From: Yponomeuta sedellus
Taxonomy: Eukaryota > Arthropoda > Insecta > Lepidoptera > Yponomeutidae
DNA length: 64,000 nt
Direction of reading: 5' to 3'
NCBI GenBank assembly: GCA_934045075.1
Contig: OW203736.1
Coordinates: forward strand, 9,450,075 to 9,514,074
Both the position numbers and the translations under genes were made by a program. Each line of letters begins with the position of its first letter. Within the stretch, counting starts at the first letter, position 1. Of the stretch, positions 45,487-56,664 are shown one piece after another. The notes beneath the pieces are model-generated. The model ran no database searches. It saw nothing but the letters and a program-made list of their open reading frames with translations, and had not been told where the DNA came from.

Positions 45487-45909
45487 GGCTGAGCGCATAG
45501 TGAGATCAGATGACACAGCATAGCGCAGCGCAGGGCAACGCAGATTTTGTAAAGCATGGAGCGTGCTACGTACGCCGCGGCGGCGGCGGCGTAGGCACAT
45601 GCGACGCAGACATGTGTCTGCCCTGCTCTGCGTCTCGTTATAGTGCCGGCCCAGATTTATGCGCGACGCGTGCACGTCGAGGCTCGTTTACTAACAATTT
45701 TGTTACAATGACGCCGTGAACCTCGTTTGTATGATACAAATCATCCAGACTATTTAAAAGATATTGAAAGAGTTATTATGGGTGACAATTGCCAAGGAAT
45801 GGAGCGAATAGTTGGGTCGCAGCATGCGGTGGAGGCCTATGTCTGCCTCAAGTGCCCTGCCCAGTACAGAACTGTGCTGCGTCGCCGGCATCTCAGCATG
45901 TGCCCAGGC
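45487..45909. mobile_element. PIF/Harbinger-like MITE (family HB1), copy 3, 423 bp
   Basis: Inverted ends ggctgagcgcatagtgagat and, inverted, gcctgggcacatgctgagat; flanked by taa (45,484-45,486 and 45,910-45,912). The interior matches 32,980-33,381 along its length. It lies only 125 bp from copy 2. Confidence 0.72.
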
Positions 45910-45912
45910 TAA

Positions 45913-46630
45913 AAGCGAGCCATTTTCGAATATTTCGAATGTTAAGATGTAGATAAGTGACTACTGAGACGTCCCCGAGTCAGACGCAGTATTGGAAAAA
46001 AATGCTTTGCCTCTCATTTCGCTTGCGTTAAGGCTAATAATATTTGAAAACACTATTACCGACGGAAAGATGATAGTCATTTCGAATAAATCATATCAAA
46101 GTGCATTAAATTAATAGTTTTTCTCGAATACCAAAGAATATTATAGAAAAATTAATTTTAACGCTAATGATTGCGAGTTACTAATATACATTTTTTTTAC
46201 CAATTTTATAATGACACGATAAATCACCTTATCTGTTTATAAGAAGAAAGAGCCATCTACTCGTCAAGTTAGAAAAAACTTAACTATGGCGTTATATAGC
46301 AAAGGAATTCTATTCATGTAACACAATTCAACTTTAAATATTTTGTAATAAAGCACAGAATTCCCACTAAGAATAATTTACGTAACTTTGATTTATATAA
46401 ATAAGCTATACATAGGTATCAATCAACTCATCAATATTTTCACTTACTGCGGTTTAAGATATACAACGAGTAACGGATAACAATTATCTACTTGTAATTG
46501 AACCCAACAAAATTTTATAAGGAAACAATACTATTTGAAAATAACAAGTTAAATTATTAGCAAATAATTATTAAATTACAAGGAACTGAATTTAAAGCAA
46601 GAACTACATATTTACATGTTTAATTCTATA
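45913..46630. other. AT-rich spacer
   Basis: No gene or repeat recognised. Confidence 0.4.
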
Positions 46631-46760
46631 GTATTTTCTAAGGTTAACACGAGCAGTAGACATAATTAAAACTGTTTTTATACGGATTTATGCTCGTTTA
46701 TTACATTTTTACAATTTTCCAACGTTTCGGCACTTTTTCAGGTGCCGTGGTCCCGGATGA
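46631..46760 (+). repeat. Single arm of the palindromic family F1
   Basis: Carries one arm and the loop of the perfect palindrome at 62,958-63,140 (aattaaaactgtttttatac, ccaacgtttcggcacttttt, ggtgccgtggtcccggatga). Its left flank (ctaaggttaacacgagc) also appears inverted right of that palindrome. Confidence 0.65.
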
Positions 46761-48159
46761 TTAATTCTTATCTAAGAGCGTGATTTCGTAAAACGTGTTT
46801 TCATGACTTTTCTTACTTTTTTTATCATGATTTTTTTTTTTATTCTTTTTTTATGTTTTTTTTATTACTTTTTTTATTCTTTTTTGTTTTGTTTTTTTAT
46901 CTTTTTTCGTTAATTTTTTTTCTTTTTTTTGTCTTATGTTTTTTTTTATATTTTTAATTTTTTTTCATCACTTTTATCTTAAAATTAATGTCAGCTTACT
47001 AATTATTATGTTTGCATTTTCTCTAGGGCACTCTTCTAGTGGATTTGGTGAATTTTTCTTCTGATTATCGTTATGTAGTACCTTTATTATGTTGCTTTTA
47101 TTTTTTTCTTAAAACATGTCTTATATGTCCTTCTCGTAGTCATATACTATTTGTTTCCAATTTAATAGCTCTTCTTAAATAAGTCACTTTTCTAGTTTTA
47201 CTGGTGAATCCCTCTTCTGAGAAGCCAGTAAAACCGAGACTATTCAATAGGACTACTGATTATCGATGGTTTTTTTTTTACATTTGCTAACTACTGTTCT
47301 TTTCATAATTTTTTTTCGTTTTCTCAATAATCACTGCCATTTGCCTTTTCTACGTAATCGTTTAACTGACATACCATATATTTTTTTCGTTCTCTCAATA
47401 AACTCTGCCATTACAGAGAAAATGTGTAGCCGTTTTATTGACGGAGTAATTTCTTTCATAATTTGTTTTGTTTAAGTTGTCATAATGTTTCAACATTATG
47501 CTTATGCGAAATTTTGTAAAGCTTTTTCGTTTGCTTTTCTTTGCATCTCTTTCTTCCTGTAAATCGGAGGTGGGTACACTGATGAAAGTACTACAAAACA
47601 TTTTGTACTTAATATTTCATGGGTCATCTCTACGATTATAAGGCTTTTCTGTGTGAGGTTTGTGTGGAAGGGATATACGTCCAAACTATACGACATGAGA
47701 ATCATATCAAGACAAGTTTCAACATAGGTACTGATTTCTTGATGGTTCTTCTGACTGCATTTCAATATTCGATTTGACTGGATGCTATTATTCTGATACG
47801 TCGTGTAAATAGGTAGCTTAAATACCATTCGATAACAACACAATATTGAACCTTTTTTTATTATTAGTAAACAAATTATTGAAGAAAAAAACACACTAAT
47901 TAATAAATCTGAACTAAATTATTAAAGAAAGTCTTATAATTCCTCATAAGCTATTTAATAGTAACTAAATGTTTATAAATTAAACATATATTAACCTGCT
48001 TATGTATGTACTCAATTTGAGTGAAACAAGTGAGAAAGTGAATAAAAATCTATAATTAATGATTAAATCCGCACTTCAAAATCATCCCCAGATGAAACAT
48101 TGAATATTACTAAATCTACAAATGGAATGCAGTGTCAAATTAAAAAATACTCATTTTGA
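46761..48159. other. T-rich spacer
   Basis: Positions about 46,800-46,980 are almost entirely T runs with single other bases. A short inverted repeat (agttttactgg / ccagtaaaac) lies at 47,192-47,234. The 130-codon minus ORF at 47,502-47,894 has no recognisable features. Confidence 0.4.
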
Positions 48160-48395
48160 CGAATGTTCGTAAACTTGAAAGTACGATTGAGCACATGTTT
48201 GTAAGGCCGATCGTCAAAATCCCGAAAATAAAATAAAAGTTTAAAATGAACTCACAATGTTGTATCTGTTTTCGGTCTTACATGTTCAACCTAACACGCT
48301 CCTACGCGCTCCGCTACGCTACGCGCTTCGTCGCACCTATATTTTTGTTGTTGCAGATTGAGTGGTGCATCGTTTTAGGTATTATGGCCATTTGG
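48160..48395 (-). mobile_element. Helitron 5'-flank module
   Basis: Homologous to 62,088-62,362, which lies just upstream of the autonomous Helitron gene. Shared words include tgttcgta, tgaaagtacgattg, tcggtcttacatgttcaacc and tttttgttgttgcagattga. It leads without a gap into the satellite. Confidence 0.6.
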
Positions 48396-48689
48396 TTAAG
48401 TCCCACGCTCGAGACTCATCCTACCGCGTCGCTGGATTTTAACCCAACTCTGTCTTAACGGGCTGCAGTATGAATCTGAAGCACAGGCTTACATACTTCA
48501 TTCGTAAGCTTACAGGTGTAAAAATGTTAACTTGAGTAAAATATTAAGTTTTAAAATTTTTATTACTTCACGCTTCAGATTTATTTTACCGCGTCGTCGC
48601 TGGGATTTAGCCCAACTCTGTCTAAACGGGCGGCAATCTAAATCTCATGAGTGGACTTACTAAACCATGCAAAATGTGAGATTAAGTGC

Positions 48690-48893
48690 TGCCTACACGT
48701 AATACAGAGAATAATGTAAAGAGGTTCGAAATATCACTGAAGCCGGTGAGTCGCACATTAGCTCAGTTGGGAGAGCGCTGGCACGGATAGCCAGAGCTCG
48801 CGGGTTCGAATCCCGGCATGGGTGGAATTTTCAGCCTCTAAATTGGTTTTTAAAATTGTCCTTAGCAAGGGTTAGTGCATTAAAAAGAATATA
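48690..48893 (+). mobile_element. tRNA-derived SINE group B inserted in the satellite
   Basis: Leader (gaggttcgaaatatcactga), head (cattagctcagttgggagag, gggttcgaatcccggcatgg) and complete tail, within one satellite unit. Confidence 0.75.
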
Positions 48894-51800
48894 CAAGCGT
48901 CGCAAGGGCTTAGCCGAACTCTGTCTTAACGGGCGGTAATTTAAATCTCTTGAGTGAACTTACAAATCGATGCAAAATGTGAAGTTAAGTGCTGTGTAAA
49001 ATGTTCGGATTCTCTAAATCCCGCGCTCCAAATTCATCCTACCACGTCGCTGGGTTTTACCCCAACTCTGTCTTAACGGGCGGTAGTATGTATCTAAAGC
49101 GCAAGGTATCCTACTTCATGAGTAAACGTACAGGTGTTAAAATGTTAGCTTGAATAAAATAGGTATTAAGTTTTAAATTTTTTAATACTTCACTTTTCAG
49201 ATATATTTTACCGCGTCGCTGGGGTTTAGCCCAACTCTGTCTTAACGGGCGATAATCTAAATCTAATGAGTGGACTTACTAATCAATGCAAAATGTGAGG
49301 TTAAGTGCTGTGTAAAATGTTTAATTTTTTAAAACCCGCGCTCCAGTCTCATCATGCCGCGTCGCTGGGTCTTACTCCAACTCTGTCTTAACGGGCGGTA
49401 GTACGTATGTGAAGCGCAAGCTATCCTACTTCATGAGTTAACATAAAAGTGTAAAAATATTAAGTTGAGTAAAATATTAGTTTTAAATATGTTATTACTT
49501 CACGCTTCAGATTTATTTTACCGCGTCGCTGGGTTTTACCCAACTCTGTCTTAACGGGCGGCAATCTAAACCTAATGAGTGGATTTACTAATCGATGCAA
49601 AATGTGAAGTGCTGTGTAAAATGTTCAAATTAACTAATTCCGCGCTCCAGATTCATCCTATCGAGTCGCTGGGTCTTACTCCAACTCTGTCTTAACGGGC
49701 GGTAGTACGTATCTGAAGCGCCAGCTATCCTACTTAATGAAAGTGTGAAAATGTTAAATTGAGTAAAAATATTAGTTTTAAAAATGTTATTACTTCACGC
49801 CTCAAATTTAGCTTACCGCGTCGCTGGATTTTACCCCAACTTTAAAAATATTCATTTTAATACTTCACGCTTCAGATTTATCTTACCGCGTCGCTGGGTT
49901 TTACTCAATTCTGTCTTAACGGGCGGCAATCTAAATCTAATGAGTGGACTTATAAATCGATGCAAAATGTGAAATGTTCAAATTATTTAATTCCGCGCTC
50001 CAGATTCATCCTACCGCGTCGCTGGGTCTTACTCCAACTCTGTCTTAACGGGCGGTAGTACGTATGTGAAGCGCAAGCTATCCTACTTCATGAGTTAACA
50101 TAAAAGTGTAAAAATATTAAGTTGAGTAAAATATTACTTTTAAATATGTTATTACTTCACGCTTCAGATTTATTTTACCGCGTCGCTGGGTTTTACCCAA
50201 CTCTGTCTTAACGGGCGGCAATCTAAACCTAATGAGTGGATTTACTAATCGATGCAAAATGTGAAGTGCTGTGTAAAATGTTCAAATTATTTAATTCCGC
50301 GCTCCAGATTCATCCTACCGCGTCGCTGGGTCTTACTCCAACTCTGTCTTAACGGGCGGTAGTACGTATCTGAAGCGCCAGCTATCCTACTTAATGAAAG
50401 TGTGAAAATGTTAAATTGAGTAAAAATATTAGTTTTAAAAATGTTATTACTTCACGCCTCAAATTTAGCTTACCGCGTCGCTGGATTTTACCCCAACTTT
50501 AAAAATATTCATTTTAATACTTCACGCTTCAGATTTATCTTACCGCGTCGCTGGGTTTTACTCAATTCTGTCTTAACGGGCGGCAATCTAAATCTAATGA
50601 GTGGACTTATAAATCGATGCAAAATGTGACGTGCTATGTAAAATGTTCAAATTATCTAATTCCGCGCTCCAGATTCATCCTACCGCGTCGCTGGGTCTTA
50701 CTCCAACTCTGTCTTAACGGGCGGTAGTACGTATGTGAAGCGCAAGCTATCCTACTTCATGAGTTAACATAAAAGTGTAAAAATATTAAGTTGAGTAAAA
50801 TATTAGTTTTAAATATGTTATTACTTCACGCTTCAGATTTATTTTACCGCGTCGCTGGGTTTTACCCAACTCTGTCTTAACGGGCGGCAATCTAAACCTA
50901 ATGAGTGGATTTACTAATCGATGCAAAATGTGAAGTGCTGTGTAAAATGTTCAAATTAACTAATTCCGCGCTCCAGATTCATCCTACCGCGTCGCTGGGT
51001 CTTACTCCAACTCTGTCTTAACGGGCGGTAGTACGTATCTGAAGCGCCAGCTATCCTACTTAATGAAAGTGTGAAAATGTTAAATTGAGTAAAAATATTA
51101 CTTTTAAAAATGTTATTACTTCACGCCTCAAATTTAGCTTACCGCGTCGCTGGATTTTACCCCAACTTTAAAAATAAAATTTTTAATACTTCACGCTTCA
51201 GATTTATCTTACCGCGTCGCTGGGTTTTACTCAATTCTGTCTTAACGGGCGGCAATCTAAATCTAATGAGTGGACTTATAAATCGATGCAAAATGTGAAG
51301 TGCTATGTAAAATGTTCAAATTATTTAATTCCGCGCTCCAGATTCATCCTACCGCGTCGCTGGGTCTTACTCCAACTCTGTCTTAACGGGCGGTAGTACG
51401 TATCTGAAGCGCCAGCTATCCTACTTCATGAAAGTGTGAAAATGTTAAATTGAGTAAAAATATTAGTTTTAAAAATGTTATTACTTCACGCCTCAAATTT
51501 AGCTTACTGCGTCGCTGGATTTTACCCCAACTTTAAAAATATTCATTTTAATACTTCACGCTTCAGATTTATCTTACCGCGTCGCTGGGTTTTACTCAAT
51601 TCTGTCTTAAAGGGCGGCAATCTAAATCTAATGAGTGGACTTATAAATCGATGCAAAATGTGACGTGCTATGTAAAATGTTCAAATTATCTAATTCCGCG
51701 CTCCAGATTCATCCTACCACGTCGCTGGGTCTTACTCCAACTCTGTCTTAACGGGCGGTAGTACGTATGTGAAGCGCAAGCTATCCTACTTCATGAGTTA

Positions 51801-54047
51801 ACATAAAAGTGTAAAAATATTAAGTTGAGTAAAATATTAGTTTTAAATATGTTATTACTTCACGCTTCAGATTTATTTTACCGCGTCGCTGGGTTTTACC
51901 CAACTCTGTCTTAACGGGCGGCAATCTAAACCTAATGAATGGATTTACTAATCGATGCAAAATGTGAAGTGCTGTGTAAAATGTTCAAATTAACTAATTC
52001 CGCGCTCCAGATTCATCCTACCGCGTCGCTGGGTCTTACTCCAACTCTGTCTTAACGGGCGGTAGTACGTATCTGAAGCGCCAGCTATCCTACTTAATGA
52101 AAGTGTGAAAATGTTAAATTGAGTAAAAATATTAGTTTTAAAAATGTTATTACTTCACGCCTCAAATTTAGCATACCGCGTCGCTGGATTTTACCCCAAC
52201 TTTAAAAATATTCATTTTAATACTTCACGCTTCAGATTTATCTTACCGCGTCGCTGGGTTTTACTCAATTCTGTCTTAACGGGCGGCAATCTAAATCTAA
52301 TGAGTGGACTTATAAATCGATGCAAAATGTGAAGTGCTATGTAAAATGTTCAAATTATTTAATTCCGCGCTCCAGATTCATCCTACCGCGTCGCTGGGTC
52401 TTACTCCAACTCTGTCTTAACGGGCGGTAGTACGTATCTGAAGCGCCAGCTATCCTACTTCATGAAAGTGTGAAAATGTTAAATTGAGTAAAAATATTAG
52501 TTTTAAAAATGTTATTACTTCACGCCTCAAATTTAGCTTACCGCGTCGCTGGATTTTACCCCAACTTTAAAAATATTCATTTTTATACTTCACGCTTCAG
52601 ATTTATCTTACCGCGTCGCTGGGTTTTACTCAATTCTGTCTTAACGGGCGGCAATCTAAATCTAATGAGTGGACGTATAAATCGATGCAAAATGTGACGT
52701 GCTATGTAAAATGTTCAAATTATCTAATTCCGCGCTCCAGATTCATCCTACCGCGTCGCTGGGTCTTACTCCAACTCTGTCTTAACGGGCGGTAGTACGT
52801 ATGTGAAGCGCAAGCTATCCTACTTCATGAAAGTGTGAAAATGTTAAATTGAGTAAAAATATTAGTTTTAAAAATGTTATTACTTCACGCCTCAAATTTA
52901 GCTTACCGCGTCGCTGGATTTTACCCCAACTTTAAAAATATTCATTTTAATACTTCACGCTTCAGATTTATCTTACCGCGTCGCTGGGTTTTACTCAATT
53001 CTGTCTTAACGGGCGGCAATCTAAATCTAATGAGTGGACTTATAAATCGATGCAAAATGTGACGTGCTATGTAAAATGTTTAAATTATCTAATTCCGCGC
53101 TCCAGATTCATCCTACTGCGTCGCTGGGTCTTACTCCAACTCTGTCTTAACGGGCGGTAGTACGTATCTGAAGCGCTAGCTATTCTACTTCATGAAAGTG
53201 TAAAAATGTTAAATTGAGTAAAAATATTAGTTTTAAATACTTATGTTATTACTTCACGCTTCAGATTTATTTTACCGCGTAGCTGGGTTTTACCCAACTC
53301 TGTCTTAACGGGCGGCAATCTAAACCTAATGAGTGGATTTACTAATCGATGCAAAATGTGAAGTGCTGTGTAAAATGTTCAAATTCTCTAAATTCCGCGC
53401 TCCAGATTCATCCTACTGCGTCGCTGGGTCTTGCTCCAACTCTGTCTTAACGGGCGGTAGTAAGTATCTGAAGCGCCAGCTATCCTACTTCATGAAAGTG
53501 TGAAAATGTTAAATTGAGTAAAAATATTAGTTTTAAAAATGTTATTACTTCACGCCTCAAATTTAGCTTACCGCGTCGCTGGATTTTACCCCAACTTTAA
53601 AAATAAAATTTTTAATACTTCACGCTTCAGATTTATCTTACCGCGTCGCTGGGTTTTACTCAATTCTGTCTTAACGGGCGGCAATCTAAATCTAATGAGT
53701 GGACTTACTAATCGATGCAAAATGTGAGATTAAGAGCTGTATAAAATGTTCAATTTTTTTAAATCCTGCGCTCCAGATTCATCCTACTGCGTCGCTGGGT
53801 TTTACCCCAACTCTGTCTTAACGGGCGGTAGTATATATCTAAAGCGCAAGGTATCCTACTTTTTGAGTAAACGTACAGGTTTCGAAATGTTAGCGTGAGT
53901 AAAATATTAAGTTTTAAAAAAAAAATATACTTCACTTTTCAGATTTATCTTACCGCGATGCTGGATTTTACCCAACTCTGTCTAAACGGGCGGTAATTTC
54001 AATTTAATGAGTGGACTTACTAATCGATGCAAAATGTGAGGTTAAGT

Positions 54048-54089
54048 GCTGTGTTCGTTATTGTTACGAACGACGATAACGAACACAGC
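54048..54089. repeat. Perfect 14-bp-armed palindrome in the satellite
   Basis: Arms gctgtgttcgttat and ataacgaacacagc with a 14-nt loop. It starts exactly where other units read gctgtgtaaaatgttc, so it arose by local inversion or fold-back synthesis of the unit sequence. Confidence 0.7.
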
Positions 54090-54540
54090 ATTTAATATGT
54101 AAAATTTTCAAATTGTTTAAATTTCGCGCTTCAGTCTTATCCTACTGCATTGCTGGGTTTCACCAAATTCTGTCCTAAATTTGAAGAGCATGCTATCCTT
54201 TAATTATGGAATGTGTATACAGATGTAAAAATGTTAGCTTGAGTAAAAATTTTACATGTAAAAATTTTTAATACATGACGCTTTAGATTTATCTTACTGC
54301 TTCGCTGGATTTTACCCAACTCTGTCTTAACGGGCGGCAATCTAAATCTAATGAGTGGACTTACTAATCGATGTAAAATGTGAGGTTAAGTGCTATGTAA
54401 AATGTTCAAATTCTTTAATTCTTGCACTTCAGATTTATCCTACAGCGTCGTTGGATTTTACACCAACTTTGTGTTAACGGGCGGTAGTATGAATTTCAAG
54501 CGCAGGCTGTCCTACATTTATCCTGACATGTAGCCGAGTG

Positions 54541-54805
54541 AAAATTTAGCAATTTTAAAATTAGGCCTGGAAGCTTGGCCTTTTAAACTCAATTATTAAT
54601 ATATTCTTTTTAATGCACTAATCTGTGATAAGGACAATTAAAAAAAAAACCAATTAATTCAATTATGAATGCTCATTTTATTAATTTTGAGTTTGCGGTT
54701 TTCATGTTAAGCAATGAAGTTAGAGTGTGGGTTCAGCCAAAGAACTTAAGATAACGAGTATAATGTTAATACCTATTATTATGAAGTACCTACCAAGTTA
54801 TCCAA
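54541..54805 (+). repeat. Array end module, copy 1, with SINE tail scrap
   Basis: Shares gtttgcggttttcatgttaa, gggttcagccaaagaactta and gtacctaccaagttatc with 55,545-55,735. Positions 54,598-54,655 are an inverted group B SINE tail (tgcactaatctgtgataagg). Confidence 0.6.
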
Positions 54806-54807
54806 AT

Positions 54808-55190
54808 ACATATTACCGCCCGTTAAGACAGAGTTCGGGTTAAACCCAGCGAAGCGGTACGATAAGTCTGGAGCGCGGGATTTAGAGAATTTGAACATTA
54901 TACACAACACTTAACCTCACAGTTTGCATCGATTAGTAAGCCCACTCATTAGGTTTAGATTACCACCTGTTAAGACCGAGTTGGGTAAAATCCAGCGACA
55001 CGGTAAGATAAAATTGAAATGTCAAGTATCAAATGTTTTAAAACGTAATATTTTAACTCAAACTAACATTTTTACACCCTGTATGTTTACTCATGAAGTA
55101 GGATAGCTTGCGCTTCAGAGAAATACTACCGCCCGTTAAGACAGAGTTTGGATAAGACCCAGCGACGCGGTAGGATGAATCTGGAGCGCA
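54808..55190 (-). repeat. Inverted block of satellite units
   Basis: Three cores read in the opposite direction (taccgcccgttaagacagag at 54,812; related sequence at 54,961 and 55,127). The array then resumes in forward direction at about 55,190. Confidence 0.75.
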
Positions 55191-55544
55191 AGCTAATCTA
55201 CTTCATGGGTAAACATACAGGGTGTAAAAATGTTAGCTTAAGTCAAAATATTACGTTTTAAAAATTTTAATACTTGACACTTCAAATTTATCTTACCGTG
55301 TCGCTGGATTTTAACCAACTCGGTCTCAACGGGTGGTAATCTAAACCTAATGAGTGGGCTTACTAATCGATGCAAAATGTGAGGTTAAGTGCTGTGTATA
55401 ATGTTCAAAATCTCTAAATCCCGCGCTCCAGACTCATCGTACCGCTTCGCTGGGTTTTATCCCAACTCTGTGTGTATTAACGGGCGGTAGTATGAATTTG
55501 AAGTGCAGGCTATCACTATTATCTTAATGTGTAGCTTAGTGAAC

Positions 55545-55735
55545 ATTTTGCATTTTTTAATTTGGGCCTTTAACACTTGGCATTCTAAAGTCAATTATGA
55601 ATATTAGTTTTTATTAATTTTGATGTTTGCGGCTTTTAAGTTAGGTAATGAAGTTGAAGTGCGGGTTCAGCCAAAGAACTTAACATTATAAATCTTAATA
55701 TTATTAAGTACCTACCAAGTTATCAAAGTTTTGAT
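55545..55735 (+). repeat. Array end module, copy 2
   Basis: Second copy of 54,541-54,805 without the SINE scrap. It marks the right edge of the array. Confidence 0.55.
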
Positions 55736-56664
55736 ATCACGAGTGTTAAGTGTGTCGGAAGCATTAGCGGTAAAATTAATTTGCAATCTAAGTTTAAAAT
55801 AAAGTGGAAAACATAGGCTTTGCTTTGAGACAAGTTATTGTCTCAATGAACTGATTCTGTCGTGTCTAAATCTCATCGGTTTCCGGCCGGTAAAGTGAAA
55901 ACGTTTCTGCTTTGTGGCTTCGCTGAGCTGAGTGATGGCTTCAGTGGCACTTGACCGTCTCCTGTTTCTGTTGTGACCGGACTGACGCAAATGTGCTCGT
56001 GTTCTTCTTAATAGAATGTATCAACCTACACATTGTTTGCCTTCATTCGCCTAACTTAGCACGGGGCACCTGCAGGGGTCACACACAAGAGGCGTGTATT
56101 CATTCATAGAAGAGGCACTCACTGTGCCAAGTCCTAACACCACGCGTAGGAAGAGGTTCTCATCAGAATATTCTTACACTTGACAAACCTATGATGATCA
56201 TACACACGAATACCCATTTTAAAACAAAAAGACACAGACAATACTGCCCACTATGATATATATCCGAAAAGAAACAAATGACAATCCATGCTATAAACAC
56301 AACACAGAAACCACATGCACCCATATAAATTCATCTTATCGCCATATACTCAGATTATACCCATCGACATTGTTGAAGTAATTTCATTAAAATTCGTACG
56401 CTTGGTCCATGATCCTCCCTTGACTATGATATCATATCAGACGTTATACGCTCAGATTAAAACTTGCGAAGACAACATAGTATGGTGTTGGTGTTATGAT
56501 AAATACAAAATATATATCAATTTGTACATAAAAATTAAATATAGTGTCGCCATGTCAGAAAAATTTAGAAAAAGTCTGAATTACCAACTCAAATAGAGGT
56601 GAACGGGTATAAGAAGGAAGCCGTAAAATATTACAAACATACACACATGCATAGGCAGAGATGA
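55736..56664 (-). other. 3' flank of the Helitron gene
   Basis: Non-coding. About 55,940-56,340 is repeated inverted at 43,835-44,289. A short ccggccgg palindrome lies near 55,884. A definite hairpin plus CTRR end could not be placed. Confidence 0.4.

Larger units (their letters stand above)
48396..55560. repeat. 7-kb satellite array with higher-order structure
   Basis: About 40 monomers of about 130-170 bp. All share a core of about 45 bp: taccgcgtcgctgg, gttttaccca, actctg, then tcttaacgggcggta. Two main monomer types alternate: one starting ttccgcgctccagattcatc, the other ttcacgcttcagatttatct. A third, partial monomer (cctcaaatttagcttaccgc) is inserted in some repeats. Together they give units of about 300 and 365 bp and a composite of about 665 bp. 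The eight identical-length 62-codon ORFs at 49,784 to 53,539 mark this period; they are not genes. Units at the two ends are the most diverged, those at 49.5-53.7 kb the most alike, as expected for recent central amplification. Confidence 0.85.

Noticed and set aside
45727..45912. 61-codon ORF within HB1 copy 3
   Set aside because: It ends at the inverted terminal repeat and the related copy at 32,980 has no equivalent frame.
49784..53727. Eight nearly identical 62-codon ORFs as a tandem gene family
   Set aside because: They lie wholly within satellite monomers, span two monomer types, have no splice, start or domain context, and their likeness follows from recent amplification of the DNA.
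48396..55560. CRISPR-like array
   Set aside because: The repeats are not short direct repeats with unique spacers. The flanks are themselves repeated, and the DNA is eukaryotic.
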